Assembly: GCA_013152625.1 (NCBI GenBank) | Contig: JAADFY010000225.1 | Location: 1 to 14,193 of the forward strand | Direction: 5' to 3' | From: Alphaproteobacteria bacterium | Lineage (GTDB): Bacteria; Pseudomonadota; Alphaproteobacteria; Rhizobiales; Devosiaceae | Length of the DNA stretch: 14,193 nt | Part shown: piece by piece, positions 1 to 7,131 of the stretch | How positions within the stretch are numbered: position 1 is the first letter of the stretch | Layout: every line of letters begins with the position of its first letter | Notes under the pieces: model-generated | The model's input: only the letters and a program-made list of their open reading frames with translations | Database searches by the model: none | Told to the model about the DNA's origin: nothing | Program-made: the position numbers and the translations under genes

Positions 1-288
1 AATGTTCTCAAATTAAGTCATGTGCGGATAAAGCGCATAGGACTGGAAAACCATGGCGATCCCCCGGTCCCGTGGCTGCACGTCATTGCAGCGTTTGCCC
101 CCGATATAAAGATCGCCCCGGGTGATATCCTCGAGCCCGGCGATCAACCGCAGCAACGTTGATTTTCCGCACCCCGAAGGGCCGACAAACACCACAAATT
201 CACCATCGGCAATATCCAGATCGACCCCCTTGATCACCTCGGTGGCGCCGTAGCTCTTTCTTATCCCGTCAAGTCGCATTTCAACCAT
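1..288 (-). pseudogene. CUT1-type sugar ABC transporter ATP-binding protein, partial, interrupted by an in-frame stop
   Basis: This is the N-terminal part of the nucleotide-binding subunit that would power the two permeases encoded upstream, of the MalK/UgpC/MsmK type. Seen: an ATG start at 288 preceded by GGAGG at 7-base spacing, a Walker A motif (GPSGCGKST), and a Q-loop segment ending VFQSYALYPHMT. The visible frame gives 91 residues and then meets TAA at bases 13-15. The next four in-frame codons read F-E-N-I, which is what this family normally has after PHMT-V, so the stop sits where a valine is expected. The signature, Walker B and H-loop regions lie beyond the left edge. The last 21 bases of the gene (1-21) are also unusually AT-rich. 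Possible explanations are a genuine nonsense mutation, an error near a contig end, or a junction with other DNA. Family assignment is sure; whether the gene is really dead is not. Confidence 0.75.
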
Positions 289-320
289 GGCGGTTCCTCC
301 CGGAAAATTTTCAATCCAAC

Positions 321-334
321 TGAAACCGGTTACC
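321..334. promoter_or_regulatory. Candidate LacI-family operator upstream of the ATPase gene
   Basis: TGAAACCGGTTACC contains the perfect 8-bp palindrome AACCGGTT with a central CG, the usual form of LacI-family operators. It lies 33-46 bases upstream of the ATPase ATG, in the 72-base gap after the hydrolase gene. It shares 9 of 14 positions with the palindrome over the lacI promoter (minus-strand reading TGACACCGATGTCA), so the same repressor could bind both. A second short inverted repeat, TCGCGAACGCGA, sits at 339-350. No convincing -35/-10 pair for the ATPase gene was found, so an internal promoter here is inferred only. Confidence 0.4.
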
Positions 335-360
335 CGGTTCGCGAACGCGACAAATGAATC

Positions 361-1353
361 CTAAACCGCATTACGCATCGCGCCGTCCTCACGCAGGTGC
401 AACAGGCCGTTCCCGTCGATGGTGACATCCAGCGGATCGCCTATTTCCCCGACGAATTCCCCTTCCGGCCCATCATGGACAAATGCCAGAAATTTCAGGT
501 CGTTTTCGATCTTCACCAGCTTGCCGGCATAGCGCCTCGTGGGCGTGTCTCCGTCCAGAAACGGGCCGGGAGCGATTTGCCAGGGACCGCCGGGATGGGA
601 AGCCATCAGATAGTGGGTGCCGCCGACCGGCATGCCGGGATAGGTGCGGGCATATTCTTTGGAGAAATGGCGGGCACAGGGACAAAACAGACAATACCAC
701 CGTTCGCCGATGTTAACGACCTGGGGCACCTCCATCTGCCCGAACAGGCCCCCGGCGAAAACCGGCGGTTGCAGCGTCCAGGTGTAAAGATCAGGGGAAG
801 TGGCAAAACCGATGGAACCGCCTGCATTGGGCTCTTCTATGCCGGGCACCCGGGCAGTAAAATACATCAAATACCCATTGCTACGGGGGTCCGGGATCAC
901 ATGGGGGTCGCGCATCGCCCGGTCATGCCAGTGTCCGGGTGTGTATTCCTCATAATCGGGGCCCGAGATATCCAGAGCCGCTTCATCGCTCACGCGGGTC
1001 CAGGTGTGCAAATCGGCTGAGATGGCATGACCAATGCGCTGCTTTAGCCCGCCGTCGCCATGGGTGGTGCCTGTGTAGTACATATGCCACCGGCCGTCCC
1101 GGTCCGCAATGATCGAGCCGGTCCAGGTGGTCCAGTCATCGAATCCGGCGCTCTGGCGGGGCGAAAAACACGTCCCGAGATAGGTCCAGTCCACCAGATT
1201 CTGGCTGATCGCGTGCCCGATGGTGACATTTCTGTGCCTCAGATTCGGGTCGCCCAGCGACTTGTCGGCTTTGAGGAAATGGATATGCCAGTCACCCCCA
1301 TCCCGGGTAAGCCAGAAATCCCAAATCCATTGATCGTGGAGCGCTAGAACCAA
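361..1353 (-). CDS. Cytoplasmic glycoside hydrolase, clan GH-J (GH32/GH68-like) five-bladed propeller
   Basis: Probable hydrolase of a fructose-containing or related glycoside brought in by the adjacent ABC transporter. The 330 residues carry the three acidic landmarks of the GH32/GH68 clan: a WIWDFW motif with candidate nucleophile D12, an RDP triad at 148-150 (transition-state stabiliser), and QMEVP with candidate acid/base E208. WTGS at 77-80 and the repeated DLxTW segments fit the propeller blades. WIWDFW looks more like the GH68 WD-W motif than the WMNDPNG of classical GH32. There is no signal peptide, so it should act in the cytosol. The length covers only the propeller: the C-terminal beta-sandwich of GH32 enzymes is absent. 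The start is TTG, with GAGG 7 bases upstream and an in-frame TGA four codons before it. It lies 23 bases after the MalG-like permease gene, so it is co-transcribed. The clan is fairly sure; the substrate is unknown. Confidence 0.8.
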   Translation of the reverse strand: MVLALHDQWIWDFWLTRDGGDWHIHFLKADKSLGDPNLRHRNVTIGHAISQNLVDWTYLGTCFSPRQSAGFDDWTTWTGSIIADRDGRWHMYYTGTTHGDGGLKQRIGHAISADLHTWTRVSDEAALDISGPDYEEYTPGHWHDRAMRDPHVIPDPRSNGYLMYFTARVPGIEEPNAGGSIGFATSPDLYTWTLQPPVFAGGLFGQMEVPQVVNIGERWYCLFCPCARHFSKEYARTYPGMPVGGTHYLMASHPGGPWQIAPGPFLDGDTPTRRYAGKLVKIENDLKFLAFVHDGPEGEFVGEIGDPLDVTIDGNGLLHLREDGAMRNAV

Positions 1354-1376
1354 CTGACAACCTCAGGTTTTCCGCA

Positions 1377-2255
1377 TCAGCCTTTGATGCCCGTTGAGGC
1401 AATCGAGGCAATAAACGCGCGTTGCAGGAAGAGATAAAACACCAGGACCGGCAGGGTGATCACGGTCAGGTAGGCCATGACCTCACCCCAGGCGACGTTG
1501 AGCTGAAAGAAATACTGCAGCCCCACCATCACCGGCCGGTACTGTTCGGATTGTGCGACCATAAGGGGCCATAGATACTGGTTGTACATGGCAAGAAATT
1601 TCAATATCGCCGCCGTCGCAAACACCGGGCCGGATATGGGCACAATGACCCGCCGGTAGATTTGCAGCCAACTTGCACCGTCAATTCGCGCCGCCTCGAT
1701 CAGTTCGCGCGGCAGGTCCCTAAAATACTGGACGAACAAAAAGATCGTCAGGCCATCGGCGATGAACGGAACGATTTGAACCTGATAGGAATTGAGCCAG
1801 CCGATTTTAAATCCGGAAGACGAAACCATCGGCAGATTGTTCACCACCAGCAGCATCGGTATGGCAATGGTCTCAAAGGGCACGATCAGCGTTGCGATTA
1901 TGATCGCCAGAATGACATCGCGCCCGCGCCATTTCAAAAACGCAAAAGAAAACGCGCCGAACGAGCACACAAACAGCGACAACGCCACCGTCACGCCGGT
2001 GATCAATATCGAATTGAAAATGAACAGGCCCACCGGCGCCCGCTCGAACGCCTCGAAATAATTGTTCAGGGATATGTCGCCAACCGGCAGGAATGCCCGC
2101 AGGGAACCTGTATCGACCAGCAGTTGCTGGTCGGGCTTGAGCGATGAGACGACCATGAACACGATCGGAAATATGAAAATCAACGCCACAAAGGTGAGAA
2201 GCGTGTAGCGCAACCATAGATTTACACCGCGATTGGCAGGCTTGACGGCGGCCAT
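1377..2255 (-). CDS. Sugar ABC transporter permease, MalG type (CUT1)
   Basis: Inner-membrane subunit of the carbohydrate importer, pairing with the MalF-like permease encoded just upstream. The 292 residues have the expected N-terminal membrane helix (about 16-38) and five further hydrophobic segments. The EAA loop (ELIEAARIDGASWLQIYRR, from about 184), which docks onto the ATPase, is clear. The length is normal for MalG-like proteins. The ATG overlaps the stop of the previous gene by one base (TGATG), and no strong ribosome site precedes it, so translation is probably coupled. Substrate specificity cannot be read from this subunit. The neighbouring hydrolase suggests an oligosaccharide. Confidence 0.92.
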   Translation of the reverse strand: MAAVKPANRGVNLWLRYTLLTFVALIFIFPIVFMVVSSLKPDQQLLVDTGSLRAFLPVGDISLNNYFEAFERAPVGLFIFNSILITGVTVALSLFVCSFGAFSFAFLKWRGRDVILAIIIATLIVPFETIAIPMLLVVNNLPMVSSSGFKIGWLNSYQVQIVPFIADGLTIFLFVQYFRDLPRELIEAARIDGASWLQIYRRVIVPISGPVFATAAILKFLAMYNQYLWPLMVAQSEQYRPVMVGLQYFFQLNVAWGEVMAYLTVITLPVLVFYLFLQRAFIASIASTGIKG

Positions 2256-3340
2256 CAGTTTTTGGTCCGCACGAGATAGCGCTGCAAAAGCGACACGCTC
2301 AAAACAATCAGGAAAAGAATGACCGAGATGGCGGAACCGCCGGAAATGTCCTGCTTCTCGTAGCCGCGAATCACCGCCTGGAACACCAGCGTCTGGGTCG
2401 AATCGAGCGGACCGCCCCGGGTCATGACATCAATCTGCGCGAACAGCGCAAACGCCTGCATTGTAATGACAATCAGAACCAGTACCGCGGTATTTCTCAG
2501 GCCCGGCCAGGTGACATAACGGAACTTCTGCGTTGCCGTTGCCCCTTCGATATCGGCGGCTTCATAGAGCGTTTCGGGGATGGTTTGCAGGCCGGATAGC
2601 CAGATTACCATATGAAAACCCACCGCCTGCCAGATCGACATGCCCATGATGGCGCCGAGCGCGGTCCCATACTCGCCGAGCCAGTCGACGGGTTTGAATG
2701 CGCCAAAGGTCAGACCGGACAGAATATTATTGAGCAACCCGTCGTTGCCGTCATAAATGAACCGCCACAACAACGACACGACGACAATGGAGACGACCAC
2801 CGGCATGAAATAGATCGCCCGGTAAACGTTTATGCCCCGCAGTTTCTGGTTGATCAAAAGCGCCAGCAGCAAAGCCAGACCGCCCTGCACCGGCGCCACA
2901 ACCGCCACGAACAAAAATGTATTGGTCAGCGCTCTCATGAAGATTACATCGCTGGCCAGAAAAACGATGCGATCCCCGCGAAAATTCCAGGCAAACCACT
3001 CCCGCATGCCCTGGTACTGGGGATAATCCGGGTTGTTTCGGGTAAACGTCCGCACCCTTGGATATGCAGGTTCCCCGGCGTCGTTGCGGACAAGCTCACC
3101 GGCGCCATCGCGCTCGGGCTCAATGATCAGCACGTTCAGGCCGAGCAACTGTTCGAAATTGCGCATGCCGATAAATTCAGTAGGGTTTGGCGAAATAAGC
3201 CGCTGGTTGGTGAACGAAAGGGCAAACGCGAGAATGAACGGAAAGATCAAAAACAACGACAGTAATCCGATCACCGGCGCGGCCATACCCCAGCCTGCAC
3301 CGGTTGCACTGCTCAGTTTTGATCTGACCGGCGTGCTCAC
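2255..3340 (-). CDS. Sugar ABC transporter permease, MalF type (CUT1)
   Basis: Inner-membrane partner of the MalG-like subunit. The 361 residues have a first membrane helix at about 22-44, then a hydrophilic stretch of about 80 residues (52-132, rich in charged and aromatic residues) before the second helix, then the core helices. The EAA loop (ETLYEAADIEGATATQKF) starts at about 256. Many CUT1 MalF-like permeases are near 300 residues, so the inserted loop, which should lie in the periplasm, is the main difference. The GTG start follows a very strong ribosome site (GGGGGAGG). It is separated from the binding-protein gene by 146 bases that contain a stable hairpin, so it is probably expressed less than the binding protein. 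Confidence 0.92.
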   Translation of the reverse strand: MSTPVRSKLSSATGAGWGMAAPVIGLLSLFLIFPFILAFALSFTNQRLISPNPTEFIGMRNFEQLLGLNVLIIEPERDGAGELVRNDAGEPAYPRVRTFTRNNPDYPQYQGMREWFAWNFRGDRIVFLASDVIFMRALTNTFLFVAVVAPVQGGLALLLALLINQKLRGINVYRAIYFMPVVVSIVVVSLLWRFIYDGNDGLLNNILSGLTFGAFKPVDWLGEYGTALGAIMGMSIWQAVGFHMVIWLSGLQTIPETLYEAADIEGATATQKFRYVTWPGLRNTAVLVLIVITMQAFALFAQIDVMTRGGPLDSTQTLVFQAVIRGYEKQDISGGSAISVILFLIVLSVSLLQRYLVRTKN

Positions 3341-3384
3341 GAACTCCGCCTCCCCCAGCGTTTAGTCAAAATCGCGTATCGTGG

Positions 3385-3409
3385 TTCCGCCCGACACCGC
3401 CGGGCGGAA
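3385..3409 (-). promoter_or_regulatory. Intercistronic hairpin between binding-protein and permease genes
   Basis: A perfect 9-bp stem (TTCCGCCCG / CGGGCGGAA) with a 7-base loop lies in the 146-base gap between the binding-protein stop and the permease GTG. No run of T follows it on either strand, so it does not look like a classical intrinsic terminator. In the E. coli malE-malF junction, inverted repeats stabilise the upstream message and give excess binding protein. The same role is inferred here. Confidence 0.55.
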
Positions 3410-3486
3410 TTGTTCTGCATGGTCGTTACGGGCCCTGAACGCACTTGGAGTTGGCGCCGCAACAAACCTTGGGCAGGCTTTGGAAC

Positions 3487-4749
3487 CTAAAAGCCGTAAC
3501 CGCTGTTTTTCTCGATATCGGAGTTGATCGCATCAACCGCGGCATCGAGCGCATCGGGCACATCAGCACCATTGGCGATATCAGCCATCGCTTTTTCGAA
3601 GTCGAGCGCAGCAACCACATATCCAGGAGTTACCGGACGCAACGTGGCCTGGTTTTCGCTTAGGCCAAAGAACACCTCAAGCGGACCGCCAGACTTGTAA
3701 TTCTTGGACATGGCAGCAGCCGCGGCAGTCGCCGGAATGAGGCCAATAGCATCCGAGAACTGAGCCAGGTACTTGTCCTGCATGGCGAACTCGATAAAGG
3801 CGCTGGCGCCATCCTGGTTTTCACTGCTGGCGGAAACTCCGAACTGCCAGGAGGCAGCGCCGATCCTGGGGCCGTTGCCAAAATCAGGCGCCGGCAGGAA
3901 CAGCATGTCATCGCCAAACTTTTCCAGTGCGGGAAGTGCCGCCCAGTTACCATTCCACTGGAGCGCATACTTGCCTTCAAGGAAGCCCGATCCCCGGTCC
4001 GCCCCATCCTGGGAAGTCCCTGGAGAAAGGTCGCGGGCAAACAGGGCCTGCCACCACTCGCCGAAGGCAATAGCTGCATCGCCATTTAGTGCACCCTCAG
4101 CCGTTTTGTAGGTGGAGCGGTCCATGATGTCGCCGCCAAAGCTCTGCAAAAACGGAGAAAAGGCGTACGGATACCACTCGCCGGTCCAGGCCATGCCCAT
4201 ATCGATGGCAAAATCAAAATCACCGGTGGCCTGCAACTTCAAAAGAAGGGCGTCGAATTCCGCTTCGTTCCAGGGATTGTCCAGTGTGGGAACGCGAATG
4301 TCATTGGCCTCGAGGACCGATTTGCGGGCAAAAATAGCCAGCCCCGCGTCCCACAGGCCGACGGAGTAGATGTTGCCATTCCACTCGCCGATAGCCCCAG
4401 GCAAAAACCCGTCCAGCGCCCCGTCGGAAAGCTCAAGCGGGGCCATATAGCCCGCCCAGGCCCAGTTGGGCATCACCGGTCCATCGACATCGATAATATC
4501 GGGCAGATTCCCCGCCAGGGCCGCTGCAACCACGGACTCATTGTAGGATTCCTGCGGAAATTTCTCGAGCACCACATTCCAGTCGGACTGGGAGCCATTG
4601 AAGTCGTCGATGATGACGTCAAGAACTTCGAGTTCGTTGGGATTGCCGGCACCATGATACCACATGCTCAGCTCAGTTTGCGCCATCGCAGTGCTGGCAA
4701 GCAGGGTGGAGAGCACCACCGCACCGCCAAAAAGCGTAAGTTTGTTCAT
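3487..4749 (-). CDS. Extracellular solute-binding protein, family 1 (sugar ABC transporter)
   Basis: Periplasmic receptor that captures the sugar and delivers it to the MalF/MalG-like permeases. The 420 residues begin with a Sec signal peptide (MNKLTLF, hydrophobic core, then STAMA before Q24, a good signal peptidase I site). The mature N-terminus TELSMWYHG and the many tryptophans and aspartates are typical of family 1 sugar-binding proteins, and the length is normal. The ATG overlaps the lacI stop as ATGA, and its GAGGAGG ribosome site lies inside the last lacI codons, so the two are translationally coupled. The ligand cannot be named from sequence. The downstream GH-J hydrolase makes a fructose-containing saccharide the first guess. 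Confidence 0.92.
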   Translation of the reverse strand: MNKLTLFGGAVVLSTLLASTAMAQTELSMWYHGAGNPNELEVLDVIIDDFNGSQSDWNVVLEKFPQESYNESVVAAALAGNLPDIIDVDGPVMPNWAWAGYMAPLELSDGALDGFLPGAIGEWNGNIYSVGLWDAGLAIFARKSVLEANDIRVPTLDNPWNEAEFDALLLKLQATGDFDFAIDMGMAWTGEWYPYAFSPFLQSFGGDIMDRSTYKTAEGALNGDAAIAFGEWWQALFARDLSPGTSQDGADRGSGFLEGKYALQWNGNWAALPALEKFGDDMLFLPAPDFGNGPRIGAASWQFGVSASSENQDGASAFIEFAMQDKYLAQFSDAIGLIPATAAAAAMSKNYKSGGPLEVFFGLSENQATLRPVTPGYVVAALDFEKAMADIANGADVPDALDAAVDAINSDIEKNSGYGF

Positions 4750-5834
4750 TTATAATTCCTCCTCGTTGACTGGATGTTGACAACCGTCTGGTCGTAAGTC
4801 CTGACGGATTTGCGCCAGGTGACCGGCCCGGAAACCAGGTCAACTCTGGTTTCTTTCGGCTGGATTTCTTTTCTGATCATGCTCAACAGCATGTGCGCCG
4901 CCCGCGCGCCCATCGCCTCATAGGGCAGGCTGGCACTGGTCAGGGGGGGGTGAAGCTGTTCTGAAATAATGCGGTAGTCATCGTAGCCCACCACAGAAAT
5001 ATCTTCCGGGATCTTAAGGCCTCTGTCGCTTAGCAGTCCATAAACACGCATCGCCATCTTGTCATTGCCACAGCATATGACGGTCGGCGGGTCCGGGTTA
5101 CCCAGAACCCGGTCAAGCACATCCCACAACAGATCAAACTCATGGGCGAGGCCGGTGAGCGCGGCCGTCATTACCATCGCCGGATCATAGGCAAGTCCCG
5201 CTTCCGACAAGGCGCGCTGATATCCTTTCAGGCGCAGGGCGCGGGCAACTTGCTGTTCGGGGGGCGTAAGAAACGCAATACGCGAATGGCCCCGCTCCAC
5301 CAGGCCCCGGACCAGATTGTATTCCCCCCCCTCATCATCGGGCAATACGGCCGGCGTCCCCGCATCATCGAAACAATTGACAAGCACCACCGACTGACTG
5401 TCGAGATTTTCGGGCAATTTTATCCGCTCGTGAAACTCGACCACATACATCAGGCCCTCGACGCGGTGCTCCAGCAGCGTCTGCACCAGTCTGGCCATCT
5501 GGCCGTGGCGCTCCCCCACGTCCGAAATGAGGACGGTCATGCCCTGTTCGGACAACACCCGCTGCGCGGCCTGAATAATGTGGATAGCGGGCAGACCCGC
5601 GAACTCACCGGAACCCGGTGATGTGGAAATGGCGCCGGTGATCAGACCCACCAGCCCCGATTTCCGGGACCGCATCGTGCGCGCGGCGTTGGAGGGCACA
5701 TAGGCCAGTCTGGCCATTGCCGCCTCGACAGCGACCCTGGTTTTTTCTTTCACGGGTGCATCCGCGTTCAGCACACGCGAAACGGTTTTCGGCGAAACAC
5801 CGGCTTCTTTGGCAACGTCGTAGATTGTGGACAA
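4746..5834 (-). CDS. LacI-family transcriptional regulator of the sugar operon
   Basis: DNA-binding repressor expected to sense the imported sugar or a breakdown product. The start is placed at a TTG (5832-5834) preceded by GGGGAGG at 5-base spacing, giving 362 residues. The open frame runs further upstream, but the helix-turn-helix (TIYDVAKEAGVSPKTVSRVL) then begins at residue 3, as in LacI proteins generally. A hinge-helix region (VPSNAARTMRSRKSG) follows, then a periplasmic-binding-protein-like core with the usual NDKMA and VVGYDD segments. It is the first gene of the operon and overlaps the binding-protein gene by 4 bases (ATGA). Together with a palindrome over its own promoter, this implies that it represses its own operon. 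Family confidence is very high; the effector is unknown. Confidence 0.93.
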   Translation of the reverse strand: MSTIYDVAKEAGVSPKTVSRVLNADAPVKEKTRVAVEAAMARLAYVPSNAARTMRSRKSGLVGLITGAISTSPGSGEFAGLPAIHIIQAAQRVLSEQGMTVLISDVGERHGQMARLVQTLLEHRVEGLMYVVEFHERIKLPENLDSQSVVLVNCFDDAGTPAVLPDDEGGEYNLVRGLVERGHSRIAFLTPPEQQVARALRLKGYQRALSEAGLAYDPAMVMTAALTGLAHEFDLLWDVLDRVLGNPDPPTVICCGNDKMAMRVYGLLSDRGLKIPEDISVVGYDDYRIISEQLHPPLTSASLPYEAMGARAAHMLLSMIRKEIQPKETRVDLVSGPVTWRKSVRTYDQTVVNIQSTRRNYK

Positions 5835-5958
5835 GCGACCCTCCCCGAAACCTGCATCCGAACGCGTGGGTTTCCTGGCGAAACAACCTTCCAGGTTCAC
5901 CGACGATTGCCCCTTCGGGAAGCCGACCGTGCGGCATCGCCGACAGGACATCGGAGGC

Positions 5959-5974
5959 ATGACATCGGTGTCAT
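5959..5974. promoter_or_regulatory. Probable LacI operator over the sugar-operon promoter
   Basis: ATGACATCGGTGTCAT is a CG-centred 16-bp palindrome with a single mismatched pair. It has the size and layout of LacI-family operators. It touches the last base of the -10 element and covers the expected transcription start of the lacI operon, a position where bound repressor would block initiation. It resembles the AACCGGTT site upstream of the ATPase gene. Confidence 0.6.
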
Positions 5975-6002
5975 TTCTATGGATGGGCCGCCGCCATGTC
6001 AA
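5974..6002 (-). promoter_or_regulatory. Promoter of the lacI-led sugar operon
   Basis: On the minus strand a perfect TTGACA (-35, bases 5997-6002) is followed after exactly 17 bases by TAGAAA (-10, bases 5974-5979, four of six consensus positions). The start of transcription would fall near 5967, inside the CG-centred palindrome, leaving a 5' leader of about 130 bases before the TTG of lacI. Confidence 0.65.
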
Positions 6003-6142
6003 TGGACATAGGTATTTTGGGTGGCGGTTTACTGATTGCCCCCACTTCAGGCACCCGGGCGTGCGCGAAGTTGTTTATCTTGCATCACACATGGAAATAC
6101 CAAATCATGGGCGAGCTTGATTGTCCTTACCGGAGCGCCACC

Positions 6143-7054
6143 ATGCCGCGACGACTGGCCGCCTTTGACTGGGGCGATATGAAATATTTCCTGGCCGTGG
6201 CCCGGGCCGGTACCATCCGCGCCGCCGCTGAAGTCATCGGGGCCAATCACGCCACAGTCTCGCGCCGGCTCGCCGCTCTTGAAACCGCAATTGATGCCCG
6301 GCTGTTCGACCGGGCCCGCTCGGGGCTGACCTTGACCCAGCTTGGAGAGGACCTTTATCCCCGGGCGCTGCGGATCGAAGAGGAAATTGCCGCCGCCTCC
6401 AGGGGCGTGGCCGGTCGCGACACCCGGCCCGCCGGAGCGATCAATCTTACGATCCCGCCGTTCATGGCAGTAACCTCGATCATGGATGATCTGGCCCAAT
6501 TTTGCGCCCGGTTCGAAGACATCAACATTCATCTTGAAGTCACCAACACCATTGCCAGCCTGGAGCGGCGCGAGGCCGACGTTTCCATCCGCTACGCCTT
6601 TGAAGTGACCGACGATGTGGTGGGCCGGCGGCTGGTGCGTTGTTCAAAGGCAGTTTATTGCTCGAAAAGTTACGCCTTGCGCATTCGCGACAATGGCGGC
6701 GCCGGTCTGGAATGGATCGGCTGGACCGAAGAGGCAGGTATCGCCACCGCCCCGTGGGTAAAAAAATCCGCCTATCCCCACGCCACAATTCGCCATCGGG
6801 TCAATGAAGCCATTCCCCAGGCCAAGCTCGCCGCCCACGGGGTCGGGCTGGTCCTGTTGCCCTGTTTTGTCGGCGACACCTGGCCGGGCATCGTCCGGGC
6901 ACCGTTTCAGACCCCGATCCCGGACCGCTCGATCTGGCTGCTTTTGCATCGCGACCTGCGCAAGACGGCGCGCATTCGCATGTTCGTGGATTTTCTGGCC
7001 GACCGGATCACAAAGCGAAAAGCCGAGTTCACCGGCAAGACAGGTGGAACATAA
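6143..7054 (+). CDS. LysR-family transcriptional regulator
   Basis: One-component regulator with an N-terminal winged helix-turn-helix (about residues 9-66: DWGDMKYFLAVARAGT, then ANHATVSRRLAALE) and a C-terminal effector-binding domain (about 92-290), 303 residues, normal for the family. The ATG at 6143 is chosen because GGAG stands 7 bases before it and the DNA-binding domain then begins at once. The same frame is open upstream to 5996, but that extension has no family features. The gene is divergent from the sugar operon and in the same direction as egtB, whose ATG lies 196 bases downstream. Its target could be either neighbour or its own promoter. The effector is unknown. Confidence 0.9.
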   Translation: MPRRLAAFDWGDMKYFLAVARAGTIRAAAEVIGANHATVSRRLAALETAIDARLFDRARSGLTLTQLGEDLYPRALRIEEEIAAASRGVAGRDTRPAGAINLTIPPFMAVTSIMDDLAQFCARFEDINIHLEVTNTIASLERREADVSIRYAFEVTDDVVGRRLVRCSKAVYCSKSYALRIRDNGGAGLEWIGWTEEAGIATAPWVKKSAYPHATIRHRVNEAIPQAKLAAHGVGLVLLPCFVGDTWPGIVRAPFQTPIPDRSIWLLLHRDLRKTARIRMFVDFLADRITKRKAEFTGKTGGT

Positions 7055-7072
7055 ACGCACCGCACTGTCGCG

Positions 7073-7096
7073 ATATTGTGACTGGTGCTACAATAT
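7073..7096. promoter_or_regulatory. Inverted repeat overlapping the candidate egtB promoter
   Basis: ATATTGT and ACAATAT form perfect 7-bp arms around a 10-base spacer. The right arm shares five of the six bases of the extended -10 element TGCTACAAT. The size and the T-N11-A pattern would fit a LysR-type site, and the nearest regulator gene ends 18 bases upstream. A transcription terminator is less likely, as the stem is AT-rich and no T-run follows. Confidence 0.45.
7086..7094 (+). promoter_or_regulatory. Candidate extended -10 promoter for egtBD
   Basis: TGCTACAAT matches the extended -10 form TGnTATAAT with one change in the hexamer. The -35 region is weak (CTGTCG at 18-base spacing), as is common with extended -10 promoters. 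The start of transcription would be near 7101, giving a leader of about 150 bases before egtB. Confidence 0.4.
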
Positions 7097-7131
7097 TTAA
7101 CACTTATTCTTGGTTCAAAGGGCAACATGGC

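Larger units (their letters stand above)
5835..6142. other. Divergent regulatory region between the sugar operon and lysR
   Basis: This 308-base gap contains the leftward lacI promoter and its palindrome (described separately) and a leader of about 130 bases for the lacI message. In the leader lie AACCTTCCAGGTT (5885-5897, 5-bp arms) and a spaced GAAACC/GGTTTC pair (5847-5852, 5869-5874). Nearer lysR is ATGTCAATGGACAT (5996-6009, 5-bp arms), which overlaps the lacI -35. GACATCGG occurs twice, 14 bases apart (5947-5954, 5961-5968). No convincing promoter for lysR was recognised. The reading frames that cross the gap have no family features. Confidence 0.6.

Noticed and set aside
397..1347. Long plus-strand frames opposite the glycoside hydrolase gene
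   Set aside because: They are shadows of a GC-rich gene with clear catalytic motifs on the minus strand. Their translations show no family features.
3385..3409. The hairpin as an intrinsic terminator
   Set aside because: No T-run follows on either strand, and the downstream permease genes clearly belong to the operon.
5605..5962. Overlapping frames on both strands across the lacI 5' end
   Set aside because: They lie over the LacI DNA-binding domain, which is plainly coded in another frame.
5835..6002. Longer LacI protein starting at 6002
   Set aside because: The extra 56 residues have no family match, cross the promoter and operator, and have a worse ribosome site than the TTG at 5834.
5996..6142. 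Longer LysR protein starting at 5996
   Set aside because: The DNA-binding domain starts right after the ATG at 6143, which has a good ribosome site. The extension overlaps the divergent promoter.
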